Source: Nautilus pompilius
Taxonomy: Eukaryota; Mollusca; Cephalopoda; Nautilida; Nautilidae
NCBI GenBank assembly: GCA_018389105.1
Contig: JACATO010001427.1
Span: 158,632-222,631, forward strand
Length of the DNA stretch: 64,000 nt
Direction: 5' to 3'
A program made the position numbers and the translations under genes. Shown here piece after piece: positions 1-12,745 of this stretch (positions are counted from its first letter, which is position 1; each line of letters begins with the position of its first letter). Under the pieces are notes generated by a model. That model was not told the DNA's origin. It worked only from the letters and a program-made list of their open reading frames with translations, and searched no databases.

Positions 1-2945
1 TGCGCTAAAATGTATTATAGGCTATGCATGTGCACTGGGATGGTGGAGATTGAACGAATGCTTATAGGATTTACCACCTTTGCCACATCCCCCCCTCCCC
101 TTCCTCTAAGTTGATGCCCCTGGTTACCACATTTAATCTGGATAAATTGATTCATCGATAGAACTTGGTGAAGTATGGAAAGCGCAAAAAAAAGGAGGAA
201 CATTATTCCATTTCTCTCTGGGGGAGAAATAAGTTTTCCATTCGCTGTTATGAAGCCCAATAATCAGCTGATTAGGCAAATTACTGATTGATCAGCTCAT
301 CCCGTGTGTATCTTCACCATTTATTTTTGGAAATAAGATCGGATGGATGAGAACAAATGCGCAAGCACAAATACGCCACCACGGTTTTTTTTTTTTGTCA
401 TTTTCTAAAGTTAACCCTCTCCCATTGCCTTTTGGGGGTTCATTCTGGAGTCTTGCTTGAACCACTGCTTCAGTGTTGAACCAGGTTGGAAGCTATATGA
501 TTGAGGAGAGGGGGTAGTTTCCTATCCAGGTAGAGAGATGCCCTTGTCTCCCTTTTGGAACCAATTATCCAACGCTTTCTCTCCCCCGCCCCACCCAACA
601 CATGCGCGTGATAAAGCTTGATGCCACCCAGGTTTTTTCACTTAGTTCATTCTTACTGTTGTTGCTGTTCCCTCAACAAGAAAAGATCTGACACAAACTG
701 ATTCCGGGGATGGTACAGTTTCACATATGTATAATAATCATCTAATTACTAGCGCCAAAGGGATAAAACCAGCTTCGTCTATTTGATGATTTATATTTTT
801 AATGAAACAAAGAAGCTTTTAAGAAACTTGCAGTTTATTTTGTACTATTTTCTCAGTTTGGAACTAGTTCTTTTGTTAGCTCCCCTTCCAGGTAGGTATA
901 CAGTATATTATGAATATCTGGTGAGGGAGCTCACTTTGAAGGTGAGAAGTTTTGAAAACTAAAATCACTTCTTTGATTTTCCAGCTGTTAAGAGAGGTCT
1001 GCATTTCCGTGTATCTGATGATAACAATTTTGAAGTAGAAAAGGGTGGTTTTGTCAACTGTTAACATAGGTGGAAGGGTGAGCTGGGATCCCTCCTGGGG
1101 ACACTAGCCAGCAAGGGAAGAAGCAGCATGCATGTGTGTGACTGGAAGCTCTGGCCCCTGGCACAAAAGCGCTTGTTGTGTTCTGACTTTTGCCAACCCA
1201 GTAAACCTACTAAAAGTTTATTTCTAGACATGGGAGAAAACCGGGAGTGCACCTGGAGGAAGGAAGCCCATGTGACCAGCTGAGAGAGAAGAGAGAGCAA
1301 AGGGATACTGTGTTAGGTGGGGTAATGTGTAGCCAAGTCATGTCCAACTAGTACTTGAGCTTAGGCCGTCAACCATTAGCAGGTTGGTAGACTAACCACT
1401 GGACTACAACGCCAACCTGGCAGAAAAGGATGCCAACACTCACAGATGTACTGTTGCTGTTCAGGTTAGATTGGGATCGAGTTTAGATTGAAACACGCTG
1501 AACAGCTGTGTTGCTTTTAAATGTTGGAAGTTCCCCCCCCCCCTTGTACCCGCCACCGCAAGCATTGGTCATTTGTACAGACCCCCCCTCCCCTTCACAC
1601 TGTCGAGAATTTGCCCACCAGCCCGGAAAGCTCCAGCCGGCTCAAGCATCACCTGGGTTTCTGGCAACTAGTTAAGAAGTCACCCATTTTCCATCCTAAG
1701 TTTTATTTCTTTCTAAACTAAACTCTCCCCACCTCCCAGAAGAACAAAAAAAAGGGAAACATCATTCGGCTAAATACATCATCAGTGTGTTTTAACTACC
1801 TGCATATCTCTGATTAGCTCTGGTGTATTTTTTTTTTTTTGTTGTTGTTGTTTTTCTTTTCCTCCTTTCCACTGTAACAGCGGTAATTAAAATTCTGTTA
1901 TAATTGCTAACCTGAGCTGTCCATGTGAGCTGGAGAGTTGTGTGTGTGTGTGGGAAGAGAAAAGGGAGTGTTTGTTTGTTGTTTAGGGTTATTTTTTTTT
2001 TTTTGTGTGTGTGTGTGTTTTTCCACGCTATTTTCAATCTGTAAGAATTCCTTGATTTCGTTTCCAGTCTGCGAGATTGTTGTGTGAACACACATTTCAT
2101 TTCTCCAGCACAGAGATCCTCCTCTGTTATTACGCGTCGTCGCTTTAAATTATTCTCCTGTAATTCAGACTGTAACGAGCGGCTCTTGTTCTTCTCGGGG
2201 GCCCCTCCCCCCACTTGTGATGTAGTCAAAACTCTGGCGGAATATCATCCATTCTTTGATACCGTCTTTGGGCTGAACACATTTATCTTCATTATAAGCG
2301 GTGAAAGTTTTTTTTTTTTTTTTTTTTGTAAAAAAATACACACACACGCACACGCACACACACACACAGACACGCGTGCACACAGAGAGGGAAAACAACA
2401 ACAACAACAACAAACATCGTTTGATATTTGGGCTCGGTGTGGCAATGGGAATTTTTGTCTTTTATGTTCACCTTTGCCATTCCTCGTGCATTGATCAAAA
2501 TCTGACCGGCATGAATTGGTTTGGTGATATCACAGGCAACGGAGCCAGTCGCCGAGTTCGAATTTATTTTTATTGCAGGCGCGCACTTCATTAGAGAAGT
2601 CTAAATTAATATGCAGATCTAAAACAGACATATGCCATAGTTCTTTCTTACCGCCATGATGGATAGATTCTTCGGTGTTAATTCTTTCTTCTTTCCCTTG
2701 CTGTTGTCTCCTCCTCCTCCTCCCCACCCTGTACTACTAACGCCGAAGTTTTAATTTAGACCAGTCTTTTCTTGTATTTTCATTAAGAAGTCGCTCCCCC
2801 TCCCGACAAAACCCTTCTTTTTTTCTTTTTTTTTTAGGAGGGGGAAAAAAAGTAATTTGTGCAGCAAAAAAGAAAAGAAAAAAAAGAAACTCTCGTCTTT
2901 CATTTTAATGGTCATTATTTTGAGTTTTGTCGAGAAACACAAAAG
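1..2945. other. Non-coding AT-rich DNA with short simple repeats
   Basis: No ORF here has a recognisable domain; the open frames around 1.8-2.6 kb are created by poly-T, (CA)n, (GT)n and (CAA)n tracts. The stretch contains a C10 run near 1528, a (GT)n tract near 2005-2020, a 17-T run near 2308-2326 and a (CA)n-rich block at about 2338-2372. T tracts outnumber A tracts on the given strand. It may be intron or intergenic DNA; nothing in the sequence decides which. Confidence 0.6.
1305..1418 (-). repeat. tRNA-derived SINE fragment
   Basis: On the minus strand a box-A-like TAGTCCAGTGG (about 1396-1406) is followed 34 bases later by a box-B-like AGCTCAAGTAC (about 1351-1361). That is the spacing of an internal RNA polymerase III promoter in a tRNA. 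The flanking sequence does not fold into a good tRNA cloverleaf, so a SINE head is more likely than a functional tRNA. No poly-A tail or target duplication could be defined. Confidence 0.4.
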
Positions 2946-2974
2946 ATCTCTCTCCATCCATCTCTCTCTCTCTC

Positions 2975-3011
<37 letters not shown>

Positions 3012-3055
3012 CCATTTTCATCTCTCTCTATATATATATACATACCATCCATCTC

Positions 3056-3086
<31 letters not shown>

Positions 3087-3614
3087 CCATTTCCATTTCT
3101 CTATATATATATACCATCTCCATCTCTCTATATATATATATATACCATCTCCATCTCTCTATATATATATATAGATATATACCATCTCCATCTATATATA
3201 TATATATATACCATCTCCATCTCTCTGTCTCTATATATATATTATACCATCTCCATCTCTCTCTATATATATATATATATACCATCTCCATCTCTCTCTC
3301 TCTATATATATATTATACCATCTCCATCTCTCTCTCTCTATATATATATATACCATCTCCATCTCTCTCTCTCTATATATATATACCATCTCCATCATCT
3401 CTCTCTCTCTATATAATATATACCATCTCCATCTCTCTCTATATATATATATATACCATCTCCATCTCTCTCTCTCTATATATATATATACCATCTCCAT
3501 CTCTCTCTCTCTATATATATATACCATCTCCATCTCTCTCTCTCTATATATATATATATACCATCTCCATCTCTCTCTCTCTCTCATACATATATATATA
3601 TATATATGTGTGTG
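2946..3614 (+). repeat. Compound (CT)n / (TA)n array with CCATCTCCAT linkers
   Basis: About 665 bases alternate between CT runs and TA runs joined by CCATCTCCATCTCTCT-type linkers. The repeating unit is roughly 35-45 bases and varies in length because both dinucleotide tracts expand independently. The array ends in a (TA)n-(TG)n transition near 3590-3614. Open frames across it encode only Ile-Tyr/Ser-Leu low-complexity peptides and are artefacts. Confidence 0.9.
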
Positions 3615-4413
3615 TAATTTTGCGAGAACTGCAAAGTATGCGGCCCATTGTGGAGCTGAAAGGTTATTTTCACCAAGTGCTTTTAATCATCTTAAAGGTG
3701 CAGAAAATCTGTCTTTTTTTTTTTTAACAGTGAAGTAACCTGTAAATGACAAACTATGCTAAGAAAAAAAAAAGTTTACACCTGTTAGAAAGAACAGAGG
3801 CAGACAAACCGCCAAAGTAAAATCTAACTTTTTTTATTTTTTTTTATTTATTTATTTTAAATTAATTCTTTTCACGTACCAGATGTGACCAGGTAGTTGA
3901 ATTCTGTTATTATTCAACGAATGTATAAAATTGTTTGGGGTTGAAATATTAATTTTGAAATTATGTATTGGCAGGTAACTTAACTAATTTGTCCTAACCT
4001 CCATTCAGAAGCTCGTGAATTTTGAGAACAGGAAAGAGTGCGTGCTCACCCTTTCCAGCCCGTATAAACTGCACCGTTTTTACCAGGTAATTAATGGCCG
4101 CAGGTAATTTACAAAAGCTGTATTAGACAAGTCGTACCCGAATAATCACATCTGTGTCTTTCTGTATCCAACTTTTGACTTTTATAATTATTTTTTTTTT
4201 TTTATTTATTTGAGTCTTAGTTGTTTAGCTGTTTTCAATGTTTGTGTTTTTTGTTGTTTTTTTTTTCTTTTTCCAAAAATGCTGAAATGTGGTCCAAAAT
4301 CTGTTCCATTTCGTTTTATTTAATTTGCGAGAAGTAATTTAAATGGTGTACAGAAATTTTCTTTCTTTTTTTTTTGGTACAGTTATTTCCCAAAGTTAAC
4401 AAGTTTTCTTGAA

Positions 4414-4450
<37 letters not shown>
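4414..4450 (+). repeat. (ATG)n microsatellite
   Basis: Twelve consecutive ATG/GAT triplets. On the opposite strand they create a poly-His or poly-Ser frame that is not a gene. Confidence 0.95.
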
Positions 4451-4451
<1 letters not shown>

Positions 4452-7400
4452 GAAGAATGCCTTTGCCACGTTGCATAGAATTCTTCTGTATTAATTTTTT
4501 TCTCAAAACAAACAAAGAAAAGATGCATTCAAATTTGTATGAAGTTTGCTCAGGAACCTGATTGCTTCTTCCTGTCTTGTAGTGTTCATCACTGTTCCTA
4601 GTAGGACTCTTCATTCCTTGTATTCACTAATATAAGGATATATACGTTGTATAATTTAACGCTGTGCATCGAAAACAAGCACGTTTGTTGCTTTCCTTCA
4701 GCCTTAGGCTCTGACGGAGGATACAAACGTCGTAAAACCACGAATCTGCAACTCTGGTCTCGTTAAACACGACTGCTGTTGCTGAGTCAAAATATCACTC
4801 TTTGTGCTCTTGTGATTTCCTTCTTCCTGTTTTTTTCTTAAATGGAGAAAATCAATACCCTTCAGGTGTATAATGGCCTTCGTTACTTGACCATCCACTA
4901 TTGTTAGTACTTTCATTGACTTATAAATGTCAGGAAATGTTTTCCCATCCTTAGCAATTAATAGAACGAAAACTAAATGCAAATTGAGCAATATGTGAAA
5001 TGCAAACCTTATTTTCTGTACTCATAAACTCATATGTTACTCTTCCATACTGTTTTGTACTGGTGCCAGGAGGATGGTGAACATCAGTACATGAATAAAC
5101 AAACTTTGATGGCGCAGGCCTAACAGATTAAGTAATTGCCGTTCATAAATTAGGTTTCAGTGCATGCATAGGAGAAAGAGAAGTAGTTTTAGGCTGCTGA
5201 TCCAACATTGACGCTACTAAACTACATGATTGGTCAGTCATATTTATAGTCGGAGGCAAGGAATTAAAAATTTTTATATTCATATATGTACATACATATA
5301 AACACACACACACAGGCTGTTTCCAGAAGGGAATCAGGCTTTGAAGCAACAAGAGAACTGAAACAAGCCTTGCATCTTCTGTGGAGGACACCATATTACC
5401 TATCATCTAATTAGGAATTGGTCTTGATTTTAATGAATGGTCCTGCATATGTACCTGCAAAAAAAAATTCTGCCCCTTACCTTTTTTATTTTTTCTTTTT
5501 TTTTAATATTGCCTTTCCGAAATTTGCAAATGGAAAATAGGGGATGGTCTTCGTTTATATTATTTCTAGCATTAACTACAGAAATTACTTGTGTGAGTTT
5601 GTTGCGCTGCTGACATAGCATGATGAATAAGACATTTTAGCTGTACTGAAACCGACACAGATGCCGTGGCTGACTTGACAGCGTTGATTTTTCCAAACAC
5701 GTGAGTGAAGTTGATCCTTCTGCTGGCTAAAAGTCAGACCACCCCTTTCAGTGCAAGTTTGCTGTTTTCTTTTCTAACACGGAAATGCAGTTCTCAGCTC
5801 ATTTCAGATCCTTAACTCACTAGAAGAGCTTTTTCTTTTTCTCTCTCTCCAAGACCAGATTCTGATAATTCCAATATAAAATTCTAATTTCTTTGCACAA
5901 CTCAATGATTTTTCTTTCCTTTTGTTAAATATGACCATGTTTTTCAATAGATTATTTGAGGGACTTTAGTGTTTGTTGGTGCAGCTTATTGCTTTGTTTC
6001 TGTGGCTTGCATTGGCAGTGGAGTCATCAGAATTAAGCACATCCGACGATTGTATGGCTGTCAGACTGGACATTGCACTGATTGGCTTTGTTGGCTGTCA
6101 CATCCCCCCCCCACTTTTTTTCCACTCTCCAACCACTCAACACGGGTAATATCTTCAAATTGGAAAAGAATTGAATATCCATTTCGACAGTAGCCACATC
6201 TGCTTGCGGAGCTTGTGGTGGAAAAGAAAATTGTGTTACAAGGCTTGTGACAACTTCTTGCCACCATTGGCTTGAAAAATGTATAATTGGTTCTTTTTGT
6301 TGTTGTTGCGGAGAGCAAAAGATGACAAAGAAAGGATGCTTTGACACCTAGTCCCTGAACGAACATATGGTAGCAAAATTTCCAAAATGGCAATTTTTTT
6401 TCTATAATGCACGATGAATCCTTTGATCGTGGTCTTAGGAAAACACCTGTTTGTCCTTCTAAGATGTTTTTAGCAGGGAGACTTAGTTGTGACTCACTTT
6501 TTGGATTCGTCTACCTGTAATAAAGCTACAGGATAATCTTTTTAAACAGATCAAGCATTGCAGTGAAAGGTTTGTTACAGTTCTCATTGAAAAAAAAAAA
6601 ATCAAGTATATTCATGTATATGGAAATATAATATAAATTAATATGAGAAACTTGAAAGTATTATATGGTATCTTTGGAAGTTTTAGAATAGCAAGGGAGA
6701 TAAATCTTTAAAAATGCGAAATGATTTTCAGGTAGGTATCACTTTGCATTCCACAGTTATACAATGAATTTTATAAATTACCATTTCTTGTGATCTGACT
6801 TTCACTACCTGCTAATGCATTGAGTGCTTCAAGACTTGCTCTATAATTATACGTCTCTAGTAGATGGTGCTTTCTTTAATTAATTTCTATTAGTAATAAG
6901 AATTAATGTAATGATATGTTCAGAATAATTTCTTTTTTTCTTTAACTTTTAAGGACACTTCCACTATATATATTTTTTTTTCATATCTTTATTGAGGTTT
7001 CCAATCTCCATTGTCCTTTCTCCTTGCATAAGCACACACAATACTGATGGATATTGGCTTCTATGCAGATGCTTGTATCCCTCCCAGCAAAGCAGTTTGA
7101 TACAAACCACCTTCGGGGAAAATCCCATTAACTTTTTGCAGGTAAACAGGCGGGCCTCAAAGACATAATTCTGAAGGAAAAGACGCAACTGTTACCCTCT
7201 TTTTGATATTTTTCTTTACCCCCCCCCTTTTTTTTTAAATTATTCATCAGCAAATGTTTTGGTTGCAGGGAACACGAGGAGAAAGAAAAACTAATTTTTT
7301 TTTTTCCTTTTTTGTTCGTTTTTAGATGTTAATTCGTGTTCTGCTTTGTAAGCGCGTTAAGTAGTGTGTTCGTTATGGTTAGTTCTTGGGGAGAAAATGT

Positions 7401-7599
7401 TATTATCAAAAGGTATACATTGATTTGTATCGATCCTTGTCTTTTGTAATTAATTATATTCTTCTTCCGAAGATGCCAGTTTCGGTACCCCCATTTTTTC
7501 TGTCTTCTAAGAAAGCATTCAAGTTTTCACGAGTTTATAATCATCGGATTAAGTGCCCAGTCTTCTTTTTTGGCAAAGTATTTTTTTTTTGTTTTGTTG

Positions 7600-7602
<3 letters not shown>

Positions 7603-7631
<29 letters not shown>
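7603..7631 (+). repeat. (GT)n microsatellite
   Basis: Fourteen uninterrupted GT units preceded by poly-T/GTTTT sequence. A candidate Z-DNA tract. Confidence 0.95.
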
Positions 7632-7632
<1 letters not shown>

Positions 7633-7963
7633 GCTTCTATTTCTGTTGGCTTTGCACCGTTTTGCCTTCACGTGATGGGGGAGCGAAGTTATTGTGAGCT
7701 GTGTCCGAGCTTGTAAAAGACAGCTACCACAATACAGCCTGACACAACAGAACTTGTTTGGAATAAGGAAATGTATAGGAAGCACATTCCTACCCCTCCC
7801 ATAGCACAATTTAGCTTGGTGAATAAGACCCAGCCCAATTATTCTGCCTGAGTGGAAGCCCCCTCCCACCCAGGACTGACTGACGGCAAAGAAAGCCGAA
7901 AGTAATGAGCCGCCATAGTTTACTCATTTCCTTTATGTGGTATGGGAAAATATGTGCACTGAG

Positions 7964-7987
<24 letters not shown>
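7964..7987 (+). repeat. (AAT)n microsatellite
   Basis: Eight AAT/TAA triplets running into a poly-A tract. Comparable AAT or ATT tracts recur at 33801-33830, about 34733-34753 and 46875-46912. Confidence 0.95.
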
Positions 7988-7994
<7 letters not shown>

Positions 7995-8141
7995 CCCTCT
8001 TCCCCTGGATTAAATGCCTCATTGCTGAATTCAAAATTTAGTCTTATTGTTTGTGCCTTCTTGTTCATAACGGACCCTTGGTTGTATGCCAGTCAACCTT
8101 GATTACTCACAAGCAGTGATGAGCTAACTTTTTTTTTTTTT

Positions 8142-8161
8142 AAGGGAGTTATTGCCCTTGG
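8142..8161. repeat. Imperfect palindrome AAGGGAG...CCCTTGG
   Basis: The 20-base motif AAGGGAGTTATTGCCCTTGG is an imperfect inverted repeat with arms AAGGG and CCCTT. It is related to the GGGAGATAAC or GGGAGGTAAC motifs at 25563, 45890 and 56105. From memory, such motifs are very frequent in mollusc genomes, at ends of short interspersed repeats. A repeat terminus is the likeliest reading. Confidence 0.4.
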
Positions 8162-9792
8162 TTGGACCTGACAGAAAAATACCGCCATTGTTCACTTTGA
8201 CGATGATCTAGAGTATAACTACCTCGTGTGTTTACAGAGCTATTTTGCTTTTCTCTCTGCAGTGACTGGCTACTCCAGGCATGTCAATGGATGATATGAC
8301 GTTCCCTAATTTTGTTCAAATTGTTAAATTATCTTCCTGAAACTCTTTAGCATAAAGGGAAAAATTGAAGAAACAATCTTTGATTCTTGGTTCGAGGAGG
8401 AGCACGGGGATTGGGAACCATTTTGTGAAGATTATAGGTGTTATGGAGTTAGCTCATGTATGAATTGCCATGCTCGTAACAATGACCAATTTCGAACCGG
8501 CGTAATTCCGAAATTATTCTGTCGGTGCCCATGAAGCAATTGGCTGTGAGTCAGAAGCCGGATCCAACAAGAGGCTGTTTCGTAGCTTAATTAAAGACAA
8601 AGCAGCAGGGAACTGGGCAGACATGAGCATAATAACAGCGGAGGACAAGATGGTGGCATTGTGGAGTCTTGATCGAGTGGAAATCTGTATACTTTGCAAT
8701 AATCATACCTAGCCTGTAGAAGCTAATAGGAAGCACTGACAATGGGGATGGCTCCCAATGCAGTTAGTCTAATGATGCCCCATTGAATACGACGTATTTA
8801 TACTAATATGATTTTGATAACTCATTTAGCACTTGAAAGGACAAACAAGTGCGCGGTATGGTTGGCAAAGTTATTCACAGGCACTCATTAAGGCCCGCTT
8901 CCGACAATGGGATGCAAGCTGTGGCAATTGCCCTGACACAATTCTCGATGGGGCTGTGCCTTTGTTTGCCCCGGCTATGGGTAGTTGGAGTCTATTTATG
9001 AGCACACCATTCTTCATATCCGTGGTTACACAGGTTTTAAGCCACAAGGCTTTTGGCTGTGCATGTCTTCTAGTAAACTGCCTCTAGGGGCCAAAAGGCG
9101 TCTGTTGTTTGCATTTCACATTTTTGCTATTGGTTATTGCGGTGTTGACGCATGGAATGTAAAGGCTGGCTTTGCTTAGCTCCCTACAGTAATAAATCTG
9201 CTTTTCTTAATGCATCCAAATATACTTCTTGACATCCTCTGCAGTGATACTGTTTTCTTCTTTTTTCTTTTTAGACTAAATAGCTAATCTGGCTTGGCAA
9301 CAACTGTATGAGGGCCATCTGTTTGAGAGGATAATTTTTGTATATAATATATTAATCAGTAGTTATTGCTTATCAGAAAATTCAAAATGTATTGTTTTCC
9401 TTGTGACTTTGCTAAATATCTATAGATGATGTACATTTTGTTCTGCTTCAATAGCTGCAAGTTTCAGGATTTGTCTTTTCCATCTAATTTACCTGCCCAT
9501 AAAGGTGTTGAAAATTCCAGGAAGTTTTTCTGGTATACAGAATGATATTTTAAGAATACATGTGGAAATTGCTTACTTTCATTGGTGACTCTTTTTTTTT
9601 TTTTTAAATTAAAAGGGTTGGGTATGTGTACCTTTATAATTTTCTAAAGGATGAGGTGTGCGTTAGTAATGTGATTGAGCTCTGATACTCATGAATATTA
9701 AAATGTGGTTTGACCTTTATAAATTTCATCATCGTTTTTATTGGTAAAATGCTGGGTTGCATAATCATTAAAAAAATTAATTAATCGAATAG

Positions 9793-9942
9793 GTAGTTTT
9801 TCCATACAAATGACATGCAGTTATTCTACAGAGAGAGAGAGAGAGACAGACAGAGACACTAAATGTCAGTAGTTTTTCCATACAAATGACATGCAGTTAT
9901 TCTACAGAGAGAGAGAGAGACAGACAGAGACACTAAATGTCA
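9793..9942 (+). repeat. 76-bp tandem duplication with (GA)n core
   Basis: Two adjacent copies begin GTAGTTTTTCCATACAAATG and end CACTAAATGTCA: 9793-9868 and 9869-9942. They are nearly identical, differing mainly by one GA unit inside the (GA)n-GACAGACAGAGA segment. The near identity indicates a recent duplication. Confidence 0.95.
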
Positions 9943-12745
9943 GTCCATCATTCATCTTTGGTTTTGAGAGAGTGTATGGGTAAATAATAGAAGAATGTAG
10001 CAATGTTTTTCATAAAAATCTGTCACCAGACTCTGCTGAGGTCTTGGTGTCCAATCTTGGCTGAAGTGACCGAAGCATTGGCTAGCTTTTGTTAGCTGGT
10101 ATTTTCTGTCTTACTGTGGTAACTAGTGCTGTGTTTGTCTTTAATGCTAATCTGTTTGTGTTGCTGCGATTAGATTTTTGGTAACTTCTGGCTACATGTA
10201 TCAGACATGCAGTTCTGCATATAAATATATTTAATGGGAGATGGAAGAGAACAAAAGTCATTTGATTCACTTTCTTTGTATTAGTTTACAAAGTTTTAAG
10301 TTCATAGTGACCTCAGGTTTCTTTTTGTGCAGTTTCTAAGTAGGTTCCTCAAACTTTATGCCCTTTGGTAGTTTTCCGGGCCGCCCTGGAAGTGTACCTT
10401 ATTCTCACGGGCATCTGATTTAATAGTCTTCATTGATGTGCCCAAACCTGCAGTTCTCATCTCTAAACAAGATGCACGGATAAATAAAACCGAGGAGTGC
10501 TTTCTTCAGGTGAAAATTTTTCGCGGGTGTCCAAATTTTTCACGGCTTAAACTCACCACCGTCGCACCGAGCAACAGATGGAGTAGTTGAGATTGACCAG
10601 GAAGATCAGCCTCCTCGCTTTCACGACCCCAAGACGATGCTGTTGATGGTACTCCTTTGATGGCTTTTCTCTAACAGCAGATTTCACGTGCGCTCACGCA
10701 TTTCTTTTATGGCGGTAATGGCTCGCGTCACGCTGTCCCGCCCACGCACTCACCCATTCCCCTGCCCTCCAGCATCAGGCAGTATTTCGTGGAGCATTAC
10801 GAACTGTTGGTGAAGTGAAGTTCAAGAAACTTTTAACGTTCGGTGAACAGCTTCAGCTTACTCATGTGTAGGTTTTAAGCTAGAAACTGATTTAACCATA
10901 AATGTTTATGAATATGCTTTAATTATTTCTGCCAATTTTAAGAAAAAAAGTATTATATATTTTTTTGGTTTATCAGTAAACCCGAGGGAATTTGGTTTAT
11001 AGTTCTTTCACAAAACCAGTATTGATGGAACAACAAATTTAATCCATGCATACGTAACACACATGCACATGACTGATTTTTCCATCAGTTTTCTTTCTCG
11101 TCGTCGATGATGCTAGACAGTCAGCATTGCTCTTTAATGTGTAAGCTCTAACCCTGTTTATCTTGGTCTCGCCTGTTACTGTAAACTTGCTGACATGTAG
11201 TAGTACAAAGAAGGAATTGTTTAAATGAATATTGCCAAAGTAATTTGCTGCCTTAAGTCTCTCTCTCACTGTAGTACTTCTGAATGAATGATAATTTGCT
11301 GCTGTTACCTGCTCAATACTTCCTGGACTGGCACGTTAATTAATCTGCAATTAGTCCATGCTGAGCGTTAATGCTCGAGTGCTATGTTTCCCTTTTCTCT
11401 CATTTGTTTCTTCTTCCATATTTTACAGATATATTTAATAAGTGCGTGCATGCGCGCACGCACACACACACACGTATACTCACTCTGATATCTCTCTGCC
11501 CGGACATTACAGGTGCTTGTGCACACAAGCAGTTTGCCTCAGTAAGAGCTAGAACCTAGTACTGTGCTTGTCTTTCTGCTCTATACCTGTATCACTCACA
11601 TCCACCTATAAGGGGAACACAACCTATACTCTATGCTAAAAAAGTGGGAAGAAAATGGAAGTTACATTGTTTTTTCATTGTATTTCCATATGTAAACTTA
11701 GTTACTTTGTAAGCCTGATAGTAAAATAAAAGGTTTGCAGATGCATTGAATTTATTTGTAACGGAAACCTTGAAGTCAGTAACAGATATATATATATATA
11801 AATATTTTTTTTTCTTTAAATCTACAACAGGCTTTCTTTTTTTTTTTTAAATTCATTAAAAATAAGCAGTTGCTGTGTTTGATCATTTTGACTAAAGTTC
11901 TGATTGTTTTCATTTTTCAGTCCTAATTTTCGAACTATCAGTGTGTGTGTGTGTGGTGTGTGTGTGTGTATCCATCAAATGATGACTGCACACAAACCCT
12001 GAAAAGGGCTGGAGAAAGGGAAGAAAATCAAAGGGCTGTGCTTAGCATTGGGGGTTAAATGTTGCCGCAGCATTACCTTCAGCCGCAGTAATCATACAAC
12101 AATGACGAGGCCGATACTAGACATTTGTCCGCATAACCTTACAAGTCAGGAGCTGCACTGAGCATTATGTCAGCTTATGGCTTAATTACCAGGCACGGAT
12201 TGGCCCATTTTCTGGAAAATTGCCACTTCTAGCACTTCCCTCTACTTTTTGGCATTAATAACACCCCATTACTCTTAACAAAATCATGACAAAATCAAAT
12301 TTCTGTGACAGTATCTTTCATAAAGTAGACACTTTATTGGACCCAGATTGATTATTGGTTGGCAAACTTGCTCATCTGGCAAAGGCTCTCTTTTTCCCCC
12401 TGACACTAAGATTGTCCTGATGTATTATAGCAGTGGAACGCAGTCAGCATTTTTATTTATTATATTTATGCTGGTCTGCTGGAGTTATAGACCAGTTTCA
12501 CTCTTGACCTTAATCCAATCAATCAAAGAGTGAAAAATCATTTCTCCTTCGACAGAATACATATTGGGCTTCTCTCCTCCCTCCTCCCCTTTCCCAACCT
12601 CTGAAATAAACTTAAAACACGTAGATTATGCATACAAATGCACCATCCTCTCACGTATATAATAAACTTGTCACCATGTTTAAAACTGAGTCCAGAATGA
12701 TTTCATCTAAAAAAAAATGGGTGAAAAAAAGTTTATTCTTTAATA
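9943..12745. other. Non-coding DNA with a GC-richer island at 10.5-10.81 kb
   Basis: No recognisable gene. The island at about 10500-10810 is clearly richer in G+C and CpG and has open frames on both strands with splice-like edges: TTCTTCAG near 10509 on plus and GTGAGT near 10575 on minus. No frame gives a convincing exon. A (GT)n tract lies at 11940-11970. The block 12010-12290 is repeat-free, of mixed composition, and could be a regulatory element. Confidence 0.4.

Larger units (their letters stand above)
3617..9792. other. Non-coding AT-rich DNA
   Basis: No recognisable gene. It holds a (GAT)n tract, a (GT)n tract, an (AAT)n tract, many poly-T runs and a small palindromic AAGGGAG motif, annotated separately. 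The longest frames (about 95-110 codons near 4.7, 6.0-6.4 and 7.5-7.9 kb) show no domain, and several are partly built from simple repeats. The block 8.46-9.18 kb is less AT-rich and free of simple repeats, so it could be regulatory, but I see no diagnostic motif. Confidence 0.5.

Noticed and set aside
2946-3727. Long Ile-Tyr-Ser-rich frames of 185-266 codons
   Set aside because: They are read-throughs of CT/TA repeats whose unit length keeps frames open; no unique sequence supports a gene.
9150-9168. miR-1-like TGGAATGTAAAG
   Set aside because: The match stops after 12 bases and no complementary arm is seen.
10500-10660. Exon-like frame with a splice-acceptor-like TTCTTCAG
   Set aside because: The apparent acceptor puts the plausible peptide out of frame with a stop, and the minus strand offers equally good alternatives.
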